Assembly: GCA_944391285.1 (NCBI GenBank)
Contig: CALXSY010000001.1
Span: 82,697 to 146,696 of the forward strand
Direction: 5' to 3'
From: an uncultured Clostridia bacterium
GTDB taxonomy: Bacteria > Bacillota > Peptococcia > Peptococcales > Peptococcaceae
DNA length: 64,000 nucleotides
Made by a program: the position numbers and the translations under genes. This document shows positions 15,631 to 24,446 of the stretch, one piece after another (position 1 is the first letter of the stretch; every line of letters begins with the position of its first letter). The notes below the pieces were generated by a model. That model did not search any database and had not been told where the DNA came from. It saw only the letters and a program-made list of their open reading frames with translations.

Positions 15631-17553
15631 ATGATAAACATTACCTTACCGGACAACTCAGTCCGCAGTTTTGAAGGAGAAAGCATTACGCCGTTAGAAA
15701 TCGCTAAAAATATCAGCAACGGTTTAGCGAAAAAAGCTGTTGCCGCCAGCGTAGACGGCGAAGCAGTAAGCTTAATGGAGCCAATCACCAAAGATGCTAA
15801 GGTGGCAATTTACACTTTTGACGATGAAGAAGGTCGTCATGTTTTCCGCCACAGTGCTTCGCATATTTTGGCAGAGGCAGTAGTAAGATTATTCCCCGGC
15901 ACTAAGTTAGCCATCGGACCGGCTATCAAAGACGGCTTTTACTATGATTTAGACAGCGAGCATAAATTTGTGCCGGAAGATCTGGAAAAGATCGAAGCCG
16001 AAATGATGAAAATCGTCAAAGAAAATCAAGAGTATATCCGCAAGGAAATTTCCCGCCAAGATGCTTTAGAATTGTTTAAAGCCAAGGAAGAGCCCTATAA
16101 AGTTGAATTAATCGAGGATTTGCCGGAAGACGCGGTAATCACCACCTACCAAAACGGCGAATTTTTGGATCTCTGTGCCGGTCCTCATTTGCCCAGCACC
16201 GGCTATGTCAAAGCAATAAAGCTGATGAGCGTTGCCGGAGCATACTGGAGAGGCAGCGAGAAAAATAAAATGTTGCAGCGTATCTATGGTACTTGTTTCC
16301 CGAAAAAAGCCGATTTGGACGAGTATTTGTTCTTGCTTGAAGAAGCAAAACGCCGTGACCACCGCAAGTTAGGTCAAGAATTACAATTATTCACTTTTGT
16401 TGATGAGGCTCCGGGCTTTCCGTTATTTTATCCCAAAGGAATGGTTCTGCGCAATGAGCTGGAGAATTTCTGGAAGGAAGTTCACCGCAAAGCCGGCTAT
16501 GAGGAGATCAAAACTCCTTTAATCATGAACCGTGTGCTCTGGGAGCGCTCCGGTCACTGGGATCATTATAAAGAGAATATGTATTTCACCCAGATTGACG
16601 ATGAACCTTATGCGATTAAACCGATGAACTGCCCCGGCGGTATCTTGCTTTACAACAGCACCTTGCACAGCTACAGAGATTTGCCTTTGCGCTGGGGTGA
16701 ATTGGGCTTGGTACACCGCCATGAATTATCCGGTGCTTTGCATGGCTTGATGAGAGTAAGAGCCTTTACCCAAGACGATGCCCACATTTTTATGCTGCCG
16801 GAGCAAATTACCGATGAGGTAAAAGGGGTTATCAAATTAATCGACAGCATTTACAAACTCTTTGGCTTTGAGTACCATGTAGAATTATCCACCAGACCGG
16901 AAAATTCCATGGGCGACGATGCTTTGTGGGAGAGAGCTACCAATGCTTTGAGAGATTCCTTAGTGGATATGGGCATGAATTACATCGTTAACGAAGGCGA
17001 CGGCGCTTTCTACGGTCCGAAGATTGACTTCCATCTGAGAGATTCATTAGGCAGAACCTGGCAGTGCGGTACTATCCAGTTAGACTTCCAGATGCCGGAG
17101 AAATTTGACATGTGCTATATCGGCGAGGACGGCGAAAAACACCGTCCGGTCATGGTTCACCGCACCTGCTTCGGCAGTATCGAGAGATTTATCGGTATTT
17201 TGACCGAGCATTATGCCGGTGCCTTCCCCACTTGGTTATCACCGGTGCAGGCGGTTATCATTCCTATTACCGATAAATTTAAAGACTATGCCGATGAAGT
17301 AGCTAAGAAATTAGAGGCTGCCGGAGTCAGAGTTGAGGTAGACGGTCGTAACGAAAAGGTTGGCTATAAAATCCGTGAAGCACAATTACAAAAAGTGCCT
17401 CATATGTTGATTGTCGGCGAAAAAGAGGCTACCAGTGGCACTGTTGGTCACCGTGATAGAGCTAAAGGTGACATGGGCGCTGTAGCAGTTGATGAATTTA
17501 TTGCCGAAATTTGTCGGGAAATCTCCTCCCGCGAGAGTGTGTTGACAAAATAA
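15631..17553 (+). CDS. thrS: Threonyl-tRNA synthetase
   Basis: The 640-residue class II synthetase charges tRNA-Thr. It has an N-terminal TGS domain (INITLPDNSVRSFEGES...), the editing/SAD domain with HSASHILAEAV and CAGPHLPSTG, the catalytic core (KPMNCPGG, RVRAFTQDDAHIF) and a C-terminal anticodon-binding domain. The start was set at the ATG with AAGGAGG upstream, downstream of the T-box terminator; a longer frame would be translated from within that terminator. It is a single-gene unit with a terminator shared with convergent trpS. Confidence 0.97.
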   Translation: MINITLPDNSVRSFEGESITPLEIAKNISNGLAKKAVAASVDGEAVSLMEPITKDAKVAIYTFDDEEGRHVFRHSASHILAEAVVRLFPGTKLAIGPAIKDGFYYDLDSEHKFVPEDLEKIEAEMMKIVKENQEYIRKEISRQDALELFKAKEEPYKVELIEDLPEDAVITTYQNGEFLDLCAGPHLPSTGYVKAIKLMSVAGAYWRGSEKNKMLQRIYGTCFPKKADLDEYLFLLEEAKRRDHRKLGQELQLFTFVDEAPGFPLFYPKGMVLRNELENFWKEVHRKAGYEEIKTPLIMNRVLWERSGHWDHYKENMYFTQIDDEPYAIKPMNCPGGILLYNSTLHSYRDLPLRWGELGLVHRHELSGALHGLMRVRAFTQDDAHIFMLPEQITDEVKGVIKLIDSIYKLFGFEYHVELSTRPENSMGDDALWERATNALRDSLVDMGMNYIVNEGDGAFYGPKIDFHLRDSLGRTWQCGTIQLDFQMPEKFDMCYIGEDGEKHRPVMVHRTCFGSIERFIGILTEHYAGAFPTWLSPVQAVIIPITDKFKDYADEVAKKLEAAGVRVEVDGRNEKVGYKIREAQLQKVPHMLIVGEKEATSGTVGHRDRAKGDMGAVAVDEFIAEICREISSRESVLTK

Positions 17554-17570
17554 TATTTTTAAGCTAAACT

Positions 17571-17600
17571 AAAAGCCGAGGTTAAAACCTCGGCTTTTGT
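17571..17600. terminator. Bidirectional terminator between thrS and trpS
   Basis: AAAAGCCGAGGTT / AACCTCGGCTTTT, a 13 bp stem with a 2-3 base loop region and T-runs on both strands, between two convergent genes. Confidence 0.85.
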
Positions 17601-17603
17601 TTT

Positions 17604-18599
17604 TTATAAGGATAAATGCATCGCATCTTTAACTTTGCGCACCGTTTCATTGCCGATTTGGTTGGCAAGAGCTGTGCCGGATTCGATAATTTCTTTAACT
17701 TCGTTACGATGATTTTCGTAATAGGCTCTGCGTTCCCGGATAGGATCTAAAAGGTTATTTAAAGCGGCGGCTAAATTTTTCTTGCAGGCTACACAGCCGA
17801 TTTGGGCGTTTTTGCACATCTCGCAAACATTGGCATGCTCGGCGGTGTTGAAAATCTGGTGATATTTATTGACCACGCAGATATCCGGATGCCCCGGATC
17901 CTTTAAGCTGATGCGGGAAGGATCGGTGATTGCTGATTTAACCTTGCTTGCTACGGTTTCGGCGCTGTCAGAAAGATAGATAGCGTTGCCTAAGCTTTTG
18001 CCCATCTTGGCATTGCCGTCCAAGCCCATCAGGCGGGAGCAGGTGCTGAGCATGGTTTTAGGCTCAACTAAAACCGGATTGTCCGGAGCGTACATTTCGT
18101 TGAAGCGGCGGACGATTTTGCGGGTAACCTCCATGTGAGGCAACTGATCCTCGCCTACAGGCACTAAATCGGCATTCAGGAAGGTAATGTCTGCCGACTG
18201 ACTGACCGGATAACCTAAGAAACCGTAGGTCATATCATCATAGCCGTAATTAGCGGCTTCGGTTTTAATGGTAGGGTTATGACGGAGGGAATTAACGCTG
18301 ACTAACATGGAATAAAAAATGGTTAATTCGGCGATAGCCGGAACATGGGACTGCCAAACCCATTTAACCTTATTGGGGTCGAGTCCTACTGCCAGATTGT
18401 CAATAGCTACTTCGTAAATGCTCTGCTTGATAAGCTCCGGATGCTCGAAATGGGTAGTCAAAGCTTGGATATCAGCGATTAAAATAAATGTATCGTATTG
18501 GTCCTGCAATTTTACTCTGTTTTGCAGACTGCCGACATAATGTCCTAAATGAAGTTTACCGGTCGGGCGGTCGCCGGTTAAAATGCGTTTTTGTGCCAT
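17604..18599 (-). CDS. trpS: Tryptophanyl-tRNA synthetase
   Basis: The 331-residue class I synthetase charges tRNA-Trp. It has the HIGH-like motif (GKLHLGHYVGSL), the GEDQLPHMEVTRKI segment and the KMSKS-like motif (AKMGKSLGNAI). A CxxC-x-CxxC-like cysteine cluster (CEMCKNAQIGCVACKK) matches a variant of TrpRS that may bind an Fe-S or zinc centre; such insertions are known in some bacterial TrpRS. The start at ATG has an AAGGAG site. No T-box is visible in its short leader. Confidence 0.95.
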   Translation of the reverse strand: MAQKRILTGDRPTGKLHLGHYVGSLQNRVKLQDQYDTFILIADIQALTTHFEHPELIKQSIYEVAIDNLAVGLDPNKVKWVWQSHVPAIAELTIFYSMLVSVNSLRHNPTIKTEAANYGYDDMTYGFLGYPVSQSADITFLNADLVPVGEDQLPHMEVTRKIVRRFNEMYAPDNPVLVEPKTMLSTCSRLMGLDGNAKMGKSLGNAIYLSDSAETVASKVKSAITDPSRISLKDPGHPDICVVNKYHQIFNTAEHANVCEMCKNAQIGCVACKKNLAAALNNLLDPIRERRAYYENHRNEVKEIIESGTALANQIGNETVRKVKDAMHLSL

Positions 18600-18638
18600 A
18601 AAAGAAAAACTCCTTTTTATCGTAAATTGTTATCTTTT

Positions 18639-18667
18639 ATTATATATGTTTCAGAGAAGTTTGTCAA
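18639..18667 (-). promoter_or_regulatory. Sigma-A promoter of trpS
   Basis: On the minus strand, TTGACA and TATAAT are separated by exactly 17 bases, about 40 bases upstream of the trpS start. Confidence 0.85.
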
Positions 18668-18696
18668 ATTATTTAGCTTAAAATGGGGGGATAATT

Positions 18697-18933
18697 ATGG
18701 AGAAACCAAGACTGGGAGAAATGTATTGGTATATTGAAGTGGATAGCGATGACAGTTGGCGGATATTGCAGAAAGAAAATCATTTGGAAGATATGGATAA
18801 ATATAATTTCGCCAGTGAAAATTTTTACCAAAGTAAAGATGAGGCACAGGACAATGCCTTTGAAATGCTGATGAAATTAACTCTTTTATCCGCCGAAGAA
18901 GTGGGCAGAATGATAATGAATTATAAAGAATAA
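18697..18933 (+). CDS. Small hypothetical protein
   Basis: A 78-residue acidic, soluble protein that I do not recognise. It starts at an ATG with a GGGGGG-type site 9 bases upstream and ends just as a terminator hairpin begins. It has no membrane segment, signal or cysteine. The paired aromatic N-terminus (MYWYIEV) and the KDEAQDNAFEML helix suggest a small folded domain. It stands alone between divergent trpS and convergent yitT-like gene. Confidence 0.6.
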   Translation: MEKPRLGEMYWYIEVDSDDSWRILQKENHLEDMDKYNFASENFYQSKDEAQDNAFEMLMKLTLLSAEEVGRMIMNYKE

Positions 18934-18959
18934 AAACTCGCCATAGGGCGAGTTTTTTT
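18932..18959. terminator. Bidirectional terminator
   Basis: AACTCGCC / GGCGAGTT with a 4-base loop region, flanked by A-run and T-run, between a plus-strand small gene and the minus-strand YitT gene. Confidence 0.85.
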
Positions 18960-19839
18960 AAAGCTTTTTCATGAAATTGCCGTAAACCCGGGCTTTGCCT
19001 TTAACAACTACAAAGGCATGAGGGTCGATATGGGCAACGATACGCTGCATATGGGCAACCTCGTATTTGGACATAACCGAGTAAAGCACTTCTTCCTGAT
19101 CGTTGGTATAACCGCCGACGCTTTGCCAGCGGGTGACGCCTCTGCCCAAAGCATTGGTCAAGGCTTGGGTGATCTCCGAAGCGTGGTTTTTGGAGATAAT
19201 CAGAACTTCCATATTGATATTCTGCGTATGCACTAAATCAATAGTTAAGGAAGAGATAACGGAAAAAACGATGGAGTACAAAGCGGTAGTGATATCAAAA
19301 AGGAAGAAACACATTACATAGATGCAGAAATTTATAGCCATGTTTAACCGTCCGACGCTGAAGTTAGGCTTCTTTTTGATGAGGTAAATGCCGATAATAT
19401 CCGTGCCTCCCAAAGAACCGCCGGCGTGCAGTGCCAAGCCTAAGCCTATTCCGCACATGATGCCGCCGAAAAGGCAGGAGCCTAAGGTGTCATCCGGCAG
19501 CAAAGATTCCGCCGGCAACGGAATAACAGAAAGACAAATAGTCGTCACTGAAACACAAATCAAAGTGCGCAGGCAAAAATGCCGTCCTACTCCTAAAAAG
19601 GCTAAGATGAACAACGGGACATTGAAAATATAATATAAAATACCGGCGATATCCAGGCTGCCGAAGGATAAATCGGTAAACATCAGCAAAGAGGAGCGAA
19701 TCAGCTGACAAAGTCCCAAAAGACCGCCGTTGTAGAGGTTGATTGGGGCGATAAATAAATTAACGCCGCAGCTAAAGAGCAAAATGCCGCATAACGCTTC
19801 AAAGGGGCGGAAAAACTTGAGAAAAGAATTGGCTGCCAT
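18958..19839 (-). CDS. YitT family membrane protein (DUF161-DUF2179)
   Basis: A 293-residue protein with five to six membrane helices in the first two thirds (family signature INLYNGGLLGLCQLI and HAGGSLGGTDIIGIYL) and a C-terminal cytoplasmic DUF2179 domain ending HIDPHAFVVVKGKARVYG. YitT proteins are common in Firmicutes and often paralogous; the transport substrate is not established. The ATG has a GGAGGATC site. It is transcribed in the same direction as the spoIIA operon but with its own leader, so co-transcription is not certain. Confidence 0.85.
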   Translation of the reverse strand: MAANSFLKFFRPFEALCGILLFSCGVNLFIAPINLYNGGLLGLCQLIRSSLLMFTDLSFGSLDIAGILYYIFNVPLFILAFLGVGRHFCLRTLICVSVTTICLSVIPLPAESLLPDDTLGSCLFGGIMCGIGLGLALHAGGSLGGTDIIGIYLIKKKPNFSVGRLNMAINFCIYVMCFFLFDITTALYSIVFSVISSLTIDLVHTQNINMEVLIISKNHASEITQALTNALGRGVTRWQSVGGYTNDQEEVLYSVMSKYEVAHMQRIVAHIDPHAFVVVKGKARVYGNFMKKL

Positions 19840-19942
19840 GATGATCCTCCGAAAAAATATTTTTAGTAGTTACAATATATATTATAGCAGATTTTAGGGT
19901 AATTTCCAATAAAAATTTGTGAGTAATTGTTATTTCCTTTAA

Positions 19943-20698
19943 TCAGCTGATCAAGGCTTTGAGCTTTTTTAAGGCATTGCGCTCCAAACGGGAAACCTGT
20001 ACTTGAGAGATACCGATAATCTTAGCAACTTCGCTTTGAGTTTTGTCCTGAAAAAAGCGCAAATTTAAAATATCCTGTTCTCTTTGGGGAAGAGAGGAGA
20101 GCACCTCTTTGAGCGCCAGGTGATCAAGCCAGCTTTCGCTGTTATGGCTGGGGTCAGCCAGCTGTTCCAAAACGCTTAAGTTATCATCACTGTCCCGGTA
20201 GGCTTGTTCGTTTAACGAACTAACTGCTTGATTGGCATCGAGGGCATAGAGCACATCCTCAAGGGGGGCGTCAATTTCAGCGGCGATTTCGGCAGGGGTT
20301 GGTTCGCGGTTTAAGCTGTTGCTCAATGTGCTTTCCGCTAAGCGGATTTTGGCGCCTAATTCTTTAATAGAGCGGGAAATGCGGATAGGGCTGTCGTCCC
20401 GCAAAAAACGCTTGATTTCACCGATAATCATCGGCACGGCATAGGTAGAAAATTTCACATCATAGTTTAAGTCAAACTTGTCAATGGTTTTAATAAGCCC
20501 GATGGTGCCTATTTGAAACAGATCTTCCGCATCATAGCCGCGGTTTTGAAAGCGATTGATGAGGTTAGCTACCAGACGTAGGTTAGAATTGATTAGTAAT
20601 TCCCGGGCATTTTGGTCGCCGGCTTGCGCCAGCCGCAAAAGCCTTTTGGTTTCTTCGTCGTTCAAAAGAGGCAGGGCTTGAAAATTGATATTGAGCAT
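19943..20698 (-). CDS. sigF: RNA polymerase sporulation sigma factor SigF
   Basis: A 251-residue sigma-70 family factor with region 2 (LRLVANLINRFQNRGYDAEDLFQIGTIGLIKTIDKFD), region 3 and the region 4 helix-turn-helix (TQSEVAKIIGISQVQVSRLE). It is assigned as SigF, not SigG or SigB, because it follows spoIIAA and spoIIAB in the classic spoIIA order. SigF is the first forespore-specific sigma factor. Its ATG abuts the spoIIAB stop with no good ribosome binding site of its own, so translation is probably coupled. Confidence 0.94.
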   Translation of the reverse strand: MLNINFQALPLLNDEETKRLLRLAQAGDQNARELLINSNLRLVANLINRFQNRGYDAEDLFQIGTIGLIKTIDKFDLNYDVKFSTYAVPMIIGEIKRFLRDDSPIRISRSIKELGAKIRLAESTLSNSLNREPTPAEIAAEIDAPLEDVLYALDANQAVSSLNEQAYRDSDDNLSVLEQLADPSHNSESWLDHLALKEVLSSLPQREQDILNLRFFQDKTQSEVAKIIGISQVQVSRLERNALKKLKALIS

Positions 20699-21145
20699 TC
20701 AGACGGCGTCGGCGTTAAAAAGCTGCTCGCTTTTTAAATTGCGCTTCATGAGGACGGTAGTGCCATGACCTAACGTACTCGTGACCTCCAGCGAATCCAT
20801 AAAACTGTCCATAAAGACAAATCCCAGTCCCATATGCTCCGGACGAGTGGAAAAGGTCGGCTCCATTGCTTGCTTGATATCGGCAATGCCTACTCCTTGG
20901 TCAATGACGGCAAGGGTCAAAATGTCATCGGCTATGGTGAATTCCACGGTGACCATTTGGCTGGCATCTTCACCGTAGCCGTGAATAATCGAGTTGGAAA
21001 CGGCTTCCGAAAGGGCAATTTTCAGCTCGTCCAAAGCAGATAAGGATAAGTCATAGCCGGCTAAAAGGCTGCTTAAGACCATGCGGCTGGTGGCAACATT
21101 TTCACCGATGGCGGCAAAGGTTAATTTTACATAGTTGTCTTTCAT
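20699..21145 (-). CDS. spoIIAB: Anti-sigma F factor SpoIIAB
   Basis: A 148-residue GHKL-type serine kinase/ATPase that binds and silences SigF and phosphorylates SpoIIAA. The N-box (ALSEAVSNSIIHGYG) and G1/G2 boxes (DQGVGIADIKQAMEP, HMGLGFVFMDSFMD) are visible. Length matches the family. The start overlaps the last base of the spoIIAA stop and has AGGAGGTC upstream. It is the middle gene of the spoIIA operon. Confidence 0.95.
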   Translation of the reverse strand: MKDNYVKLTFAAIGENVATSRMVLSSLLAGYDLSLSALDELKIALSEAVSNSIIHGYGEDASQMVTVEFTIADDILTLAVIDQGVGIADIKQAMEPTFSTRPEHMGLGFVFMDSFMDSLEVTSTLGHGTTVLMKRNLKSEQLFNADAV

Positions 21146-21471
21146 TATAAGACCTCCTTTTTGGCTTTTTTGGTCTCCAGCAGCTTTTTCAGCCCGGCCA
21201 TTTCCAGTATGCGGCGCACATTGTCGCTGGCGTTGGTGATAACCAAGCTGCCCTGGCGCAGAGAAATATTTTTGTAGCGTCCGATGATGGCACCTAAACC
21301 GGAGCTGTCGATAAAGCTGACATCGGCTAAATCTATTTGCAGAATTTTTATCTGGGGATTGAGCAAAAGAAAGGTATCGACGGTGTCCTTAAAATTTTTT
21401 GCTTCTACCATATCCAAATCCCGATCGAGAGAAACGATCATCGTTTCGCCAACAGTCTGCATATTAAGCAT
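21145..21471 (-). CDS. spoIIAA: Anti-anti-sigma factor SpoIIAA
   Basis: A 108-residue STAS-domain protein. The phosphorylation motif DVSFIDSSGLGAIIGRYK contains the serine that SpoIIAB phosphorylates; the unphosphorylated form releases SigF. It is the first gene of the operon and is preceded by a promoter matching the sigma-H consensus. Normal family length. Confidence 0.95.
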   Translation of the reverse strand: MLNMQTVGETMIVSLDRDLDMVEAKNFKDTVDTFLLLNPQIKILQIDLADVSFIDSSGLGAIIGRYKNISLRQGSLVITNASDNVRRILEMAGLKKLLETKKAKKEVL

Positions 21472-21504
21472 AGAATCACTCCTTAGAAAAAAAGTACAAA
21501 TAAG

Positions 21505-21533
21505 ATATTCGCCAAAAATTGGAAAAATCCTTT
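21505..21533 (-). promoter_or_regulatory. Probable sigma-H promoter of the spoIIA operon
   Basis: On the minus strand, AAAGGATTT and GGCGAATAT are separated by 11 bases, fitting the sigma-H consensus (RnAGGAwww, 11-12 bases, RnnGAATww). It lies about 35 bases before spoIIAA. In Bacillus subtilis the same operon is driven by sigma-H. Confidence 0.7.
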
Positions 21534-21624
21534 TTTCTTTGGCATATAATGGTAATTAACTTTGTTTAAATTCAGTATATCTTCACTTTCTTTCGGAGAA
21601 AATAGCAAAAGGAGGTGAGATTGA

Positions 21625-21897
21625 ATGTTTAAAAATAAAAATGATAACTCTATGCAGGATTTTCCCAAAGAATTATCTCAGGTGATTTTGGACGGTGAAA
21701 AACACGGCATCGGTGATGAGCTGATGATTAAAGGCATGGTGTCCGTGGGCAATTTGATGGGCAGATTTGTTTCTCCTGATTCGCCGGAGGAAGCGCTGAT
21801 GAAGGAAATGTGGGAGATTGCCGACGACAATGAAAAAAATACTATCGCCGGTTTAGTTTTAAAAATGGGTAAAAGCAAACTGCGCAGGGATAATTAA
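21625..21897 (+). CDS. DUF3243-like small protein
   Basis: A 90-residue soluble protein resembling the DUF3243 family (YmfJ-like) in its layout: an amphipathic middle helix, then V-S-P-D-S-P-E-E-A-L-M-K-E-M-W-E-I-A-D-D-N-E-K-N. Function is unknown. It is divergent from the spoIIA operon. An AGGAGGTGA ribosome binding site precedes its ATG. It is followed by a bidirectional terminator. Confidence 0.65.
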   Translation: MFKNKNDNSMQDFPKELSQVILDGEKHGIGDELMIKGMVSVGNLMGRFVSPDSPEEALMKEMWEIADDNEKNTIAGLVLKMGKSKLRRDN

Positions 21898-21909
21898 AAA
21901 GCTAAAATA

Positions 21910-21939
21910 AAAAAGGACTTTTCGGCGAAAGTCCTTTTT
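21910..21939. terminator. Bidirectional terminator
   Basis: AAAAGGACTTT / AAAGTCCTTTT, an 11 bp stem with a 6-base loop and T-runs both ways, between two convergent small genes. Confidence 0.85.
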
Positions 21940-21951
21940 TAAAATATTTAT

Positions 21952-22149
21952 TTACATAAAAAATTTGCTGTAAATAAGCAAGATCGCTCCGGGCAGAAGA
22001 AAAACATAGCAAAGGATATTCCAGCGCCAGTAATTTTTTTTGCGTTTTGCCATATCCCACTTGACATTGCTTAAATTATGCAGAGCGATTCCTTTGAACA
22101 GAGCAGAGATTAAAATTAGGACAAATGCGATATTATCAAGACTTAGCAA
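21952..22149 (-). CDS. Small two-helix membrane protein, unknown
   Basis: A 65-residue protein with two hydrophobic segments (about 7-23 and 46-62) joined by a basic loop (KWDMAKRKKNYWRW), so a short hairpin membrane protein. I do not recognise a family. It begins with an ATG preceded by AAAGGAGTG and is followed by a terminator. It is divergent from the DUF421 gene. Confidence 0.6.
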   Translation of the reverse strand: MLSLDNIAFVLILISALFKGIALHNLSNVKWDMAKRKKNYWRWNILCYVFLLPGAILLIYSKFFM

Positions 22150-22252
22150 ACAAGTTCACTCCTTTTATAATGGATAAAACTATTATAGCAAATCAAAAGG
22201 CGCTTGTCCAAACAAATTTATTTTTGATTATAAAAAATGAAAGGAGTAAGCA

Positions 22253-22960
22253 GTGATGGTTGAATTTTTCGTAAGACTGCCGGTGGTTTATCTGGTGTTG
22301 CTTTTGGCCACCAGAATAATGGGCAAGCGGGAAATCGGACAGCTTTCCAGTATAGATTTTGTAGTGGCAATAGTAGTGGCAGAGCTGGCAACTATGCCCA
22401 TAACCGATATTAAACTGCCGCTTATGCAGAGCTTGATTCCGATTCTGCTGCTTACTTTGTTACAGATTATAACCTCCATGGTTTGCCTGAAAAGTGACAA
22501 ATTTCGTCAGTTTTTGTACGGCAAGCCCAGCATATTGATTAGCAACGGGCAGATGCAGGTGCGGGAAATGCGCAAAGCCCGCTATAATATTGATGATCTT
22601 TTGACTCAGCTGAGACAAAGAGACGTTTTTGATATAGCCGATGTGGATCATGCTGTGCTGGAAACCTCGGGAGATTTGACCGTCGTTTTACGTCCGGCAA
22701 AGCGGGGCGTGACTTTGGAGGATATTAAAGATGATATTCCCGACAACGAAGCCATGCCTTTAAGCCTGATAGTCGACGGTGATGTCAACCGTATAGGTTT
22801 GAATGAGGCGGGTTTGGACGAGAATTGGCTGAAAGACAGACTAAAAGAACGGGGAGTAAAGGATTTTTCCGAGGTGTTTTTTGCTTCGTTAAGTGCTAAC
22901 GGCAGTATTTATTTAATGAAAAAATCTGCGGACCAACGTCCGCAGAGAAATATTAATTAG
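22253..22960 (+). CDS. DUF421 (YetF/YcaP-like) membrane protein
   Basis: A 235-residue protein with three N-terminal membrane helices that include the family motif MGKREIGQLSSIDFVVAIVVAELATMPI. A soluble C-terminal DUF421 domain follows (GKPSILISNGQ, MRKARYNIDDLLTQLRQ). Homologues are linked to spore or envelope functions in Bacilli, but no activity is fixed. GTG is given as start; the ATG directly after it is equally possible (AAGGAG site 6 or 9 bases away). Its 3' end overlaps the convergent glycosidase-like gene by 8 bases. Confidence 0.88.
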   Translation: MMVEFFVRLPVVYLVLLLATRIMGKREIGQLSSIDFVVAIVVAELATMPITDIKLPLMQSLIPILLLTLLQIITSMVCLKSDKFRQFLYGKPSILISNGQMQVREMRKARYNIDDLLTQLRQRDVFDIADVDHAVLETSGDLTVVLRPAKRGVTLEDIKDDIPDNEAMPLSLIVDGDVNRIGLNEAGLDENWLKDRLKERGVKDFSEVFFASLSANGSIYLMKKSADQRPQRNIN

Positions 22961-24191
22961 CATAGAAATTAAAAAGGTAATCGTTGATGTTGTTGTAGTT
23001 TTGGCGGATTTTGCTGTAGCCGTAGAAACACTCACCATCGATGCCTAAAGAACGGTTTAAGTTAAGCTGGCGAATGATTTCCTCACATTCCAGCCAAGCG
23101 TCCGATTGAGTGTTGTCGCCTAATTTGTATAAGGCGATACCGGGATAAAGCCGGACAGAGGTGTCTTTGGTCAAATCATGCCACCAGTTGATGAGGATTT
23201 CATAATCAGCGGGAGCATAGCCGATATTCCAGTAAATCTGGGGTGTAATGTAGTCCAGCCAGCCTTCCAAAACCCACTGGCGGCTGTCGGCGTAATGGGT
23301 GTAATAGGTTTCACTGCCGCCCCAGGTAGCTGAGCCCTCCGGGCGAGAAGTTTGATTTGCCCAGACACCGGCAGGAGAGACACCGAACAATAAATCATCG
23401 CCGTAGGCTTTAACCAGTTGGTAGGTTTTTTCGATTAAGTTGTTGACATTGTCTCGGCGCCAGTCTTCCACCGAGTCAAAGTCCTGCCCGTATTTTTTGA
23501 AGGAATCTTCGTCTTCAAAATCGCCGTCCGGATAAAAGTAATCATCATAGTGAATGCCGGCTAAATCGTAATTTTGTAAAAGCTCCTCCACCGCCGCTAA
23601 AATCAGCTTCAGGCTTTGCGGCTCGCCGGGATCCATATAAACCTCACCGCTGGAGTGGTAAACTAAAATTTCCGGATACTGGCGCAAAGGATTATCCTCT
23701 GCCATATAGCTTAAATCAAAGGACGGATTAGCTTGCGAGCCACGAGTTACCTTGTAAGGATTGAGCCAAGCGTGAACGGAAATGCCTTTTTTCTTAGCCT
23801 CGTCAATTAAATAAGCCAACGGGTCGAAATCAGCGGCTAAGCTCTGCCCTTCCTTGGCAACTAACCAGCGGGATAAAGGGAAAATATCCGACTGGTAGAG
23901 AGCATCGGCAGTGGGTCGCACTTGAAAAAAGATGGCATTAGCGCCGATAGAAGCGGTATTGTCAACGATTGCCGAAAGTTCAGCCTTTAAGCTATCGACC
24001 GAAAGGGTGTTGGAAGAGGGAAAGTCGATATTGTAAACCGAAGCAATCCACACTGCCCGCAAGGGTTCAACCGCTGTCAGCTGACGGGTACTGCTTTCTT
24101 CTTCGCTTTCTCCGCCGAACGAAAAGGGCAGACCGAAGGGGATAAACAAAAGACAAACTAAAACCAGGAATAGAAAGAAAAATTTTTTCAT
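22953..24191 (-). CDS. GHL10-type glycosyl hydrolase-like secreted protein
   Basis: A 412-residue protein with an N-terminal signal peptide or anchor (KKFFFLFLVLVCLLFIPFGL) and a GHL10 (DUF187, YngK-like) TIM-barrel. Recognisable segments are LRAVWIASVYNIDFPS, ANAIFFQVRPTADALY, GISVHAWLNPYKV, GIHYDDYFYP and GVSPAGVW. Family members are thought to act on cell-wall or spore glycans, but this is not well established. The start has a GAGGTGA site. It is transcribed away from the ctsR operon. Confidence 0.85.
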   Translation of the reverse strand: MKKFFFLFLVLVCLLFIPFGLPFSFGGESEEESSTRQLTAVEPLRAVWIASVYNIDFPSSNTLSVDSLKAELSAIVDNTASIGANAIFFQVRPTADALYQSDIFPLSRWLVAKEGQSLAADFDPLAYLIDEAKKKGISVHAWLNPYKVTRGSQANPSFDLSYMAEDNPLRQYPEILVYHSSGEVYMDPGEPQSLKLILAAVEELLQNYDLAGIHYDDYFYPDGDFEDEDSFKKYGQDFDSVEDWRRDNVNNLIEKTYQLVKAYGDDLLFGVSPAGVWANQTSRPEGSATWGGSETYYTHYADSRQWVLEGWLDYITPQIYWNIGYAPADYEILINWWHDLTKDTSVRLYPGIALYKLGDNTQSDAWLECEEIIRQLNLNRSLGIDGECFYGYSKIRQNYNNINDYLFNFYAN

Positions 24192-24374
24192 AAAATTAAA
24201 TCACCTCAGAGCATTATATGAAAGAGCCCGGGGGTATATCCCAAAAGGAGTCTCTTTTTAATAAAAGTATAACGAAAAGCTGGCGAAAGCGCAAGGAGAA
24301 AATACAGGTAAAAGAGACACATAAATAAATATAATTTATAATAATGATAAAAAACAAAACAGAAAAAATCAAAA

Positions 24375-24391
24375 TTTGACCTTCTTTGACT
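24375..24391. promoter_or_regulatory. CtsR operator 1 (overlaps the promoter's upstream side)
   Basis: TTTGACC-TTC-TTTGACT, which is the exact reverse complement of the CtsR consensus AGTCAAA-N3-GGTCAAA heptad repeat. It ends next to the predicted -35 of the ctsR promoter. Confidence 0.85.
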
Positions 24392-24392
24392 A

Positions 24393-24420
24393 TTGCATTT
24401 TTGCCAAAGCGTGCTATAAT
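24393..24420 (+). promoter_or_regulatory. Sigma-A promoter of the ctsR operon
   Basis: TTGCAT and TATAAT are separated by 16 bases, between the two CtsR operators. Confidence 0.75.
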
Positions 24421-24429
24421 ACAATTAAA

Positions 24430-24446
24430 GGTCAAAGAAAGTCAAA
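24430..24446. promoter_or_regulatory. CtsR operator 2 (at the transcription start)
   Basis: GGTCAAA-GAA-AGTCAAA, a perfect match to the CtsR heptad repeat, about 10 bases after the -10. A further single heptad AGTCAAA lies at 24458-24464. Confidence 0.9.

Noticed and set aside
24206..24435. Two overlapping minus-strand frames of about 72 codons before ctsR
   Set aside because: They cross the CtsR operators and promoter, are low-complexity aromatic/hydrophobic translations of AT-rich DNA, and are in mutually exclusive frames.
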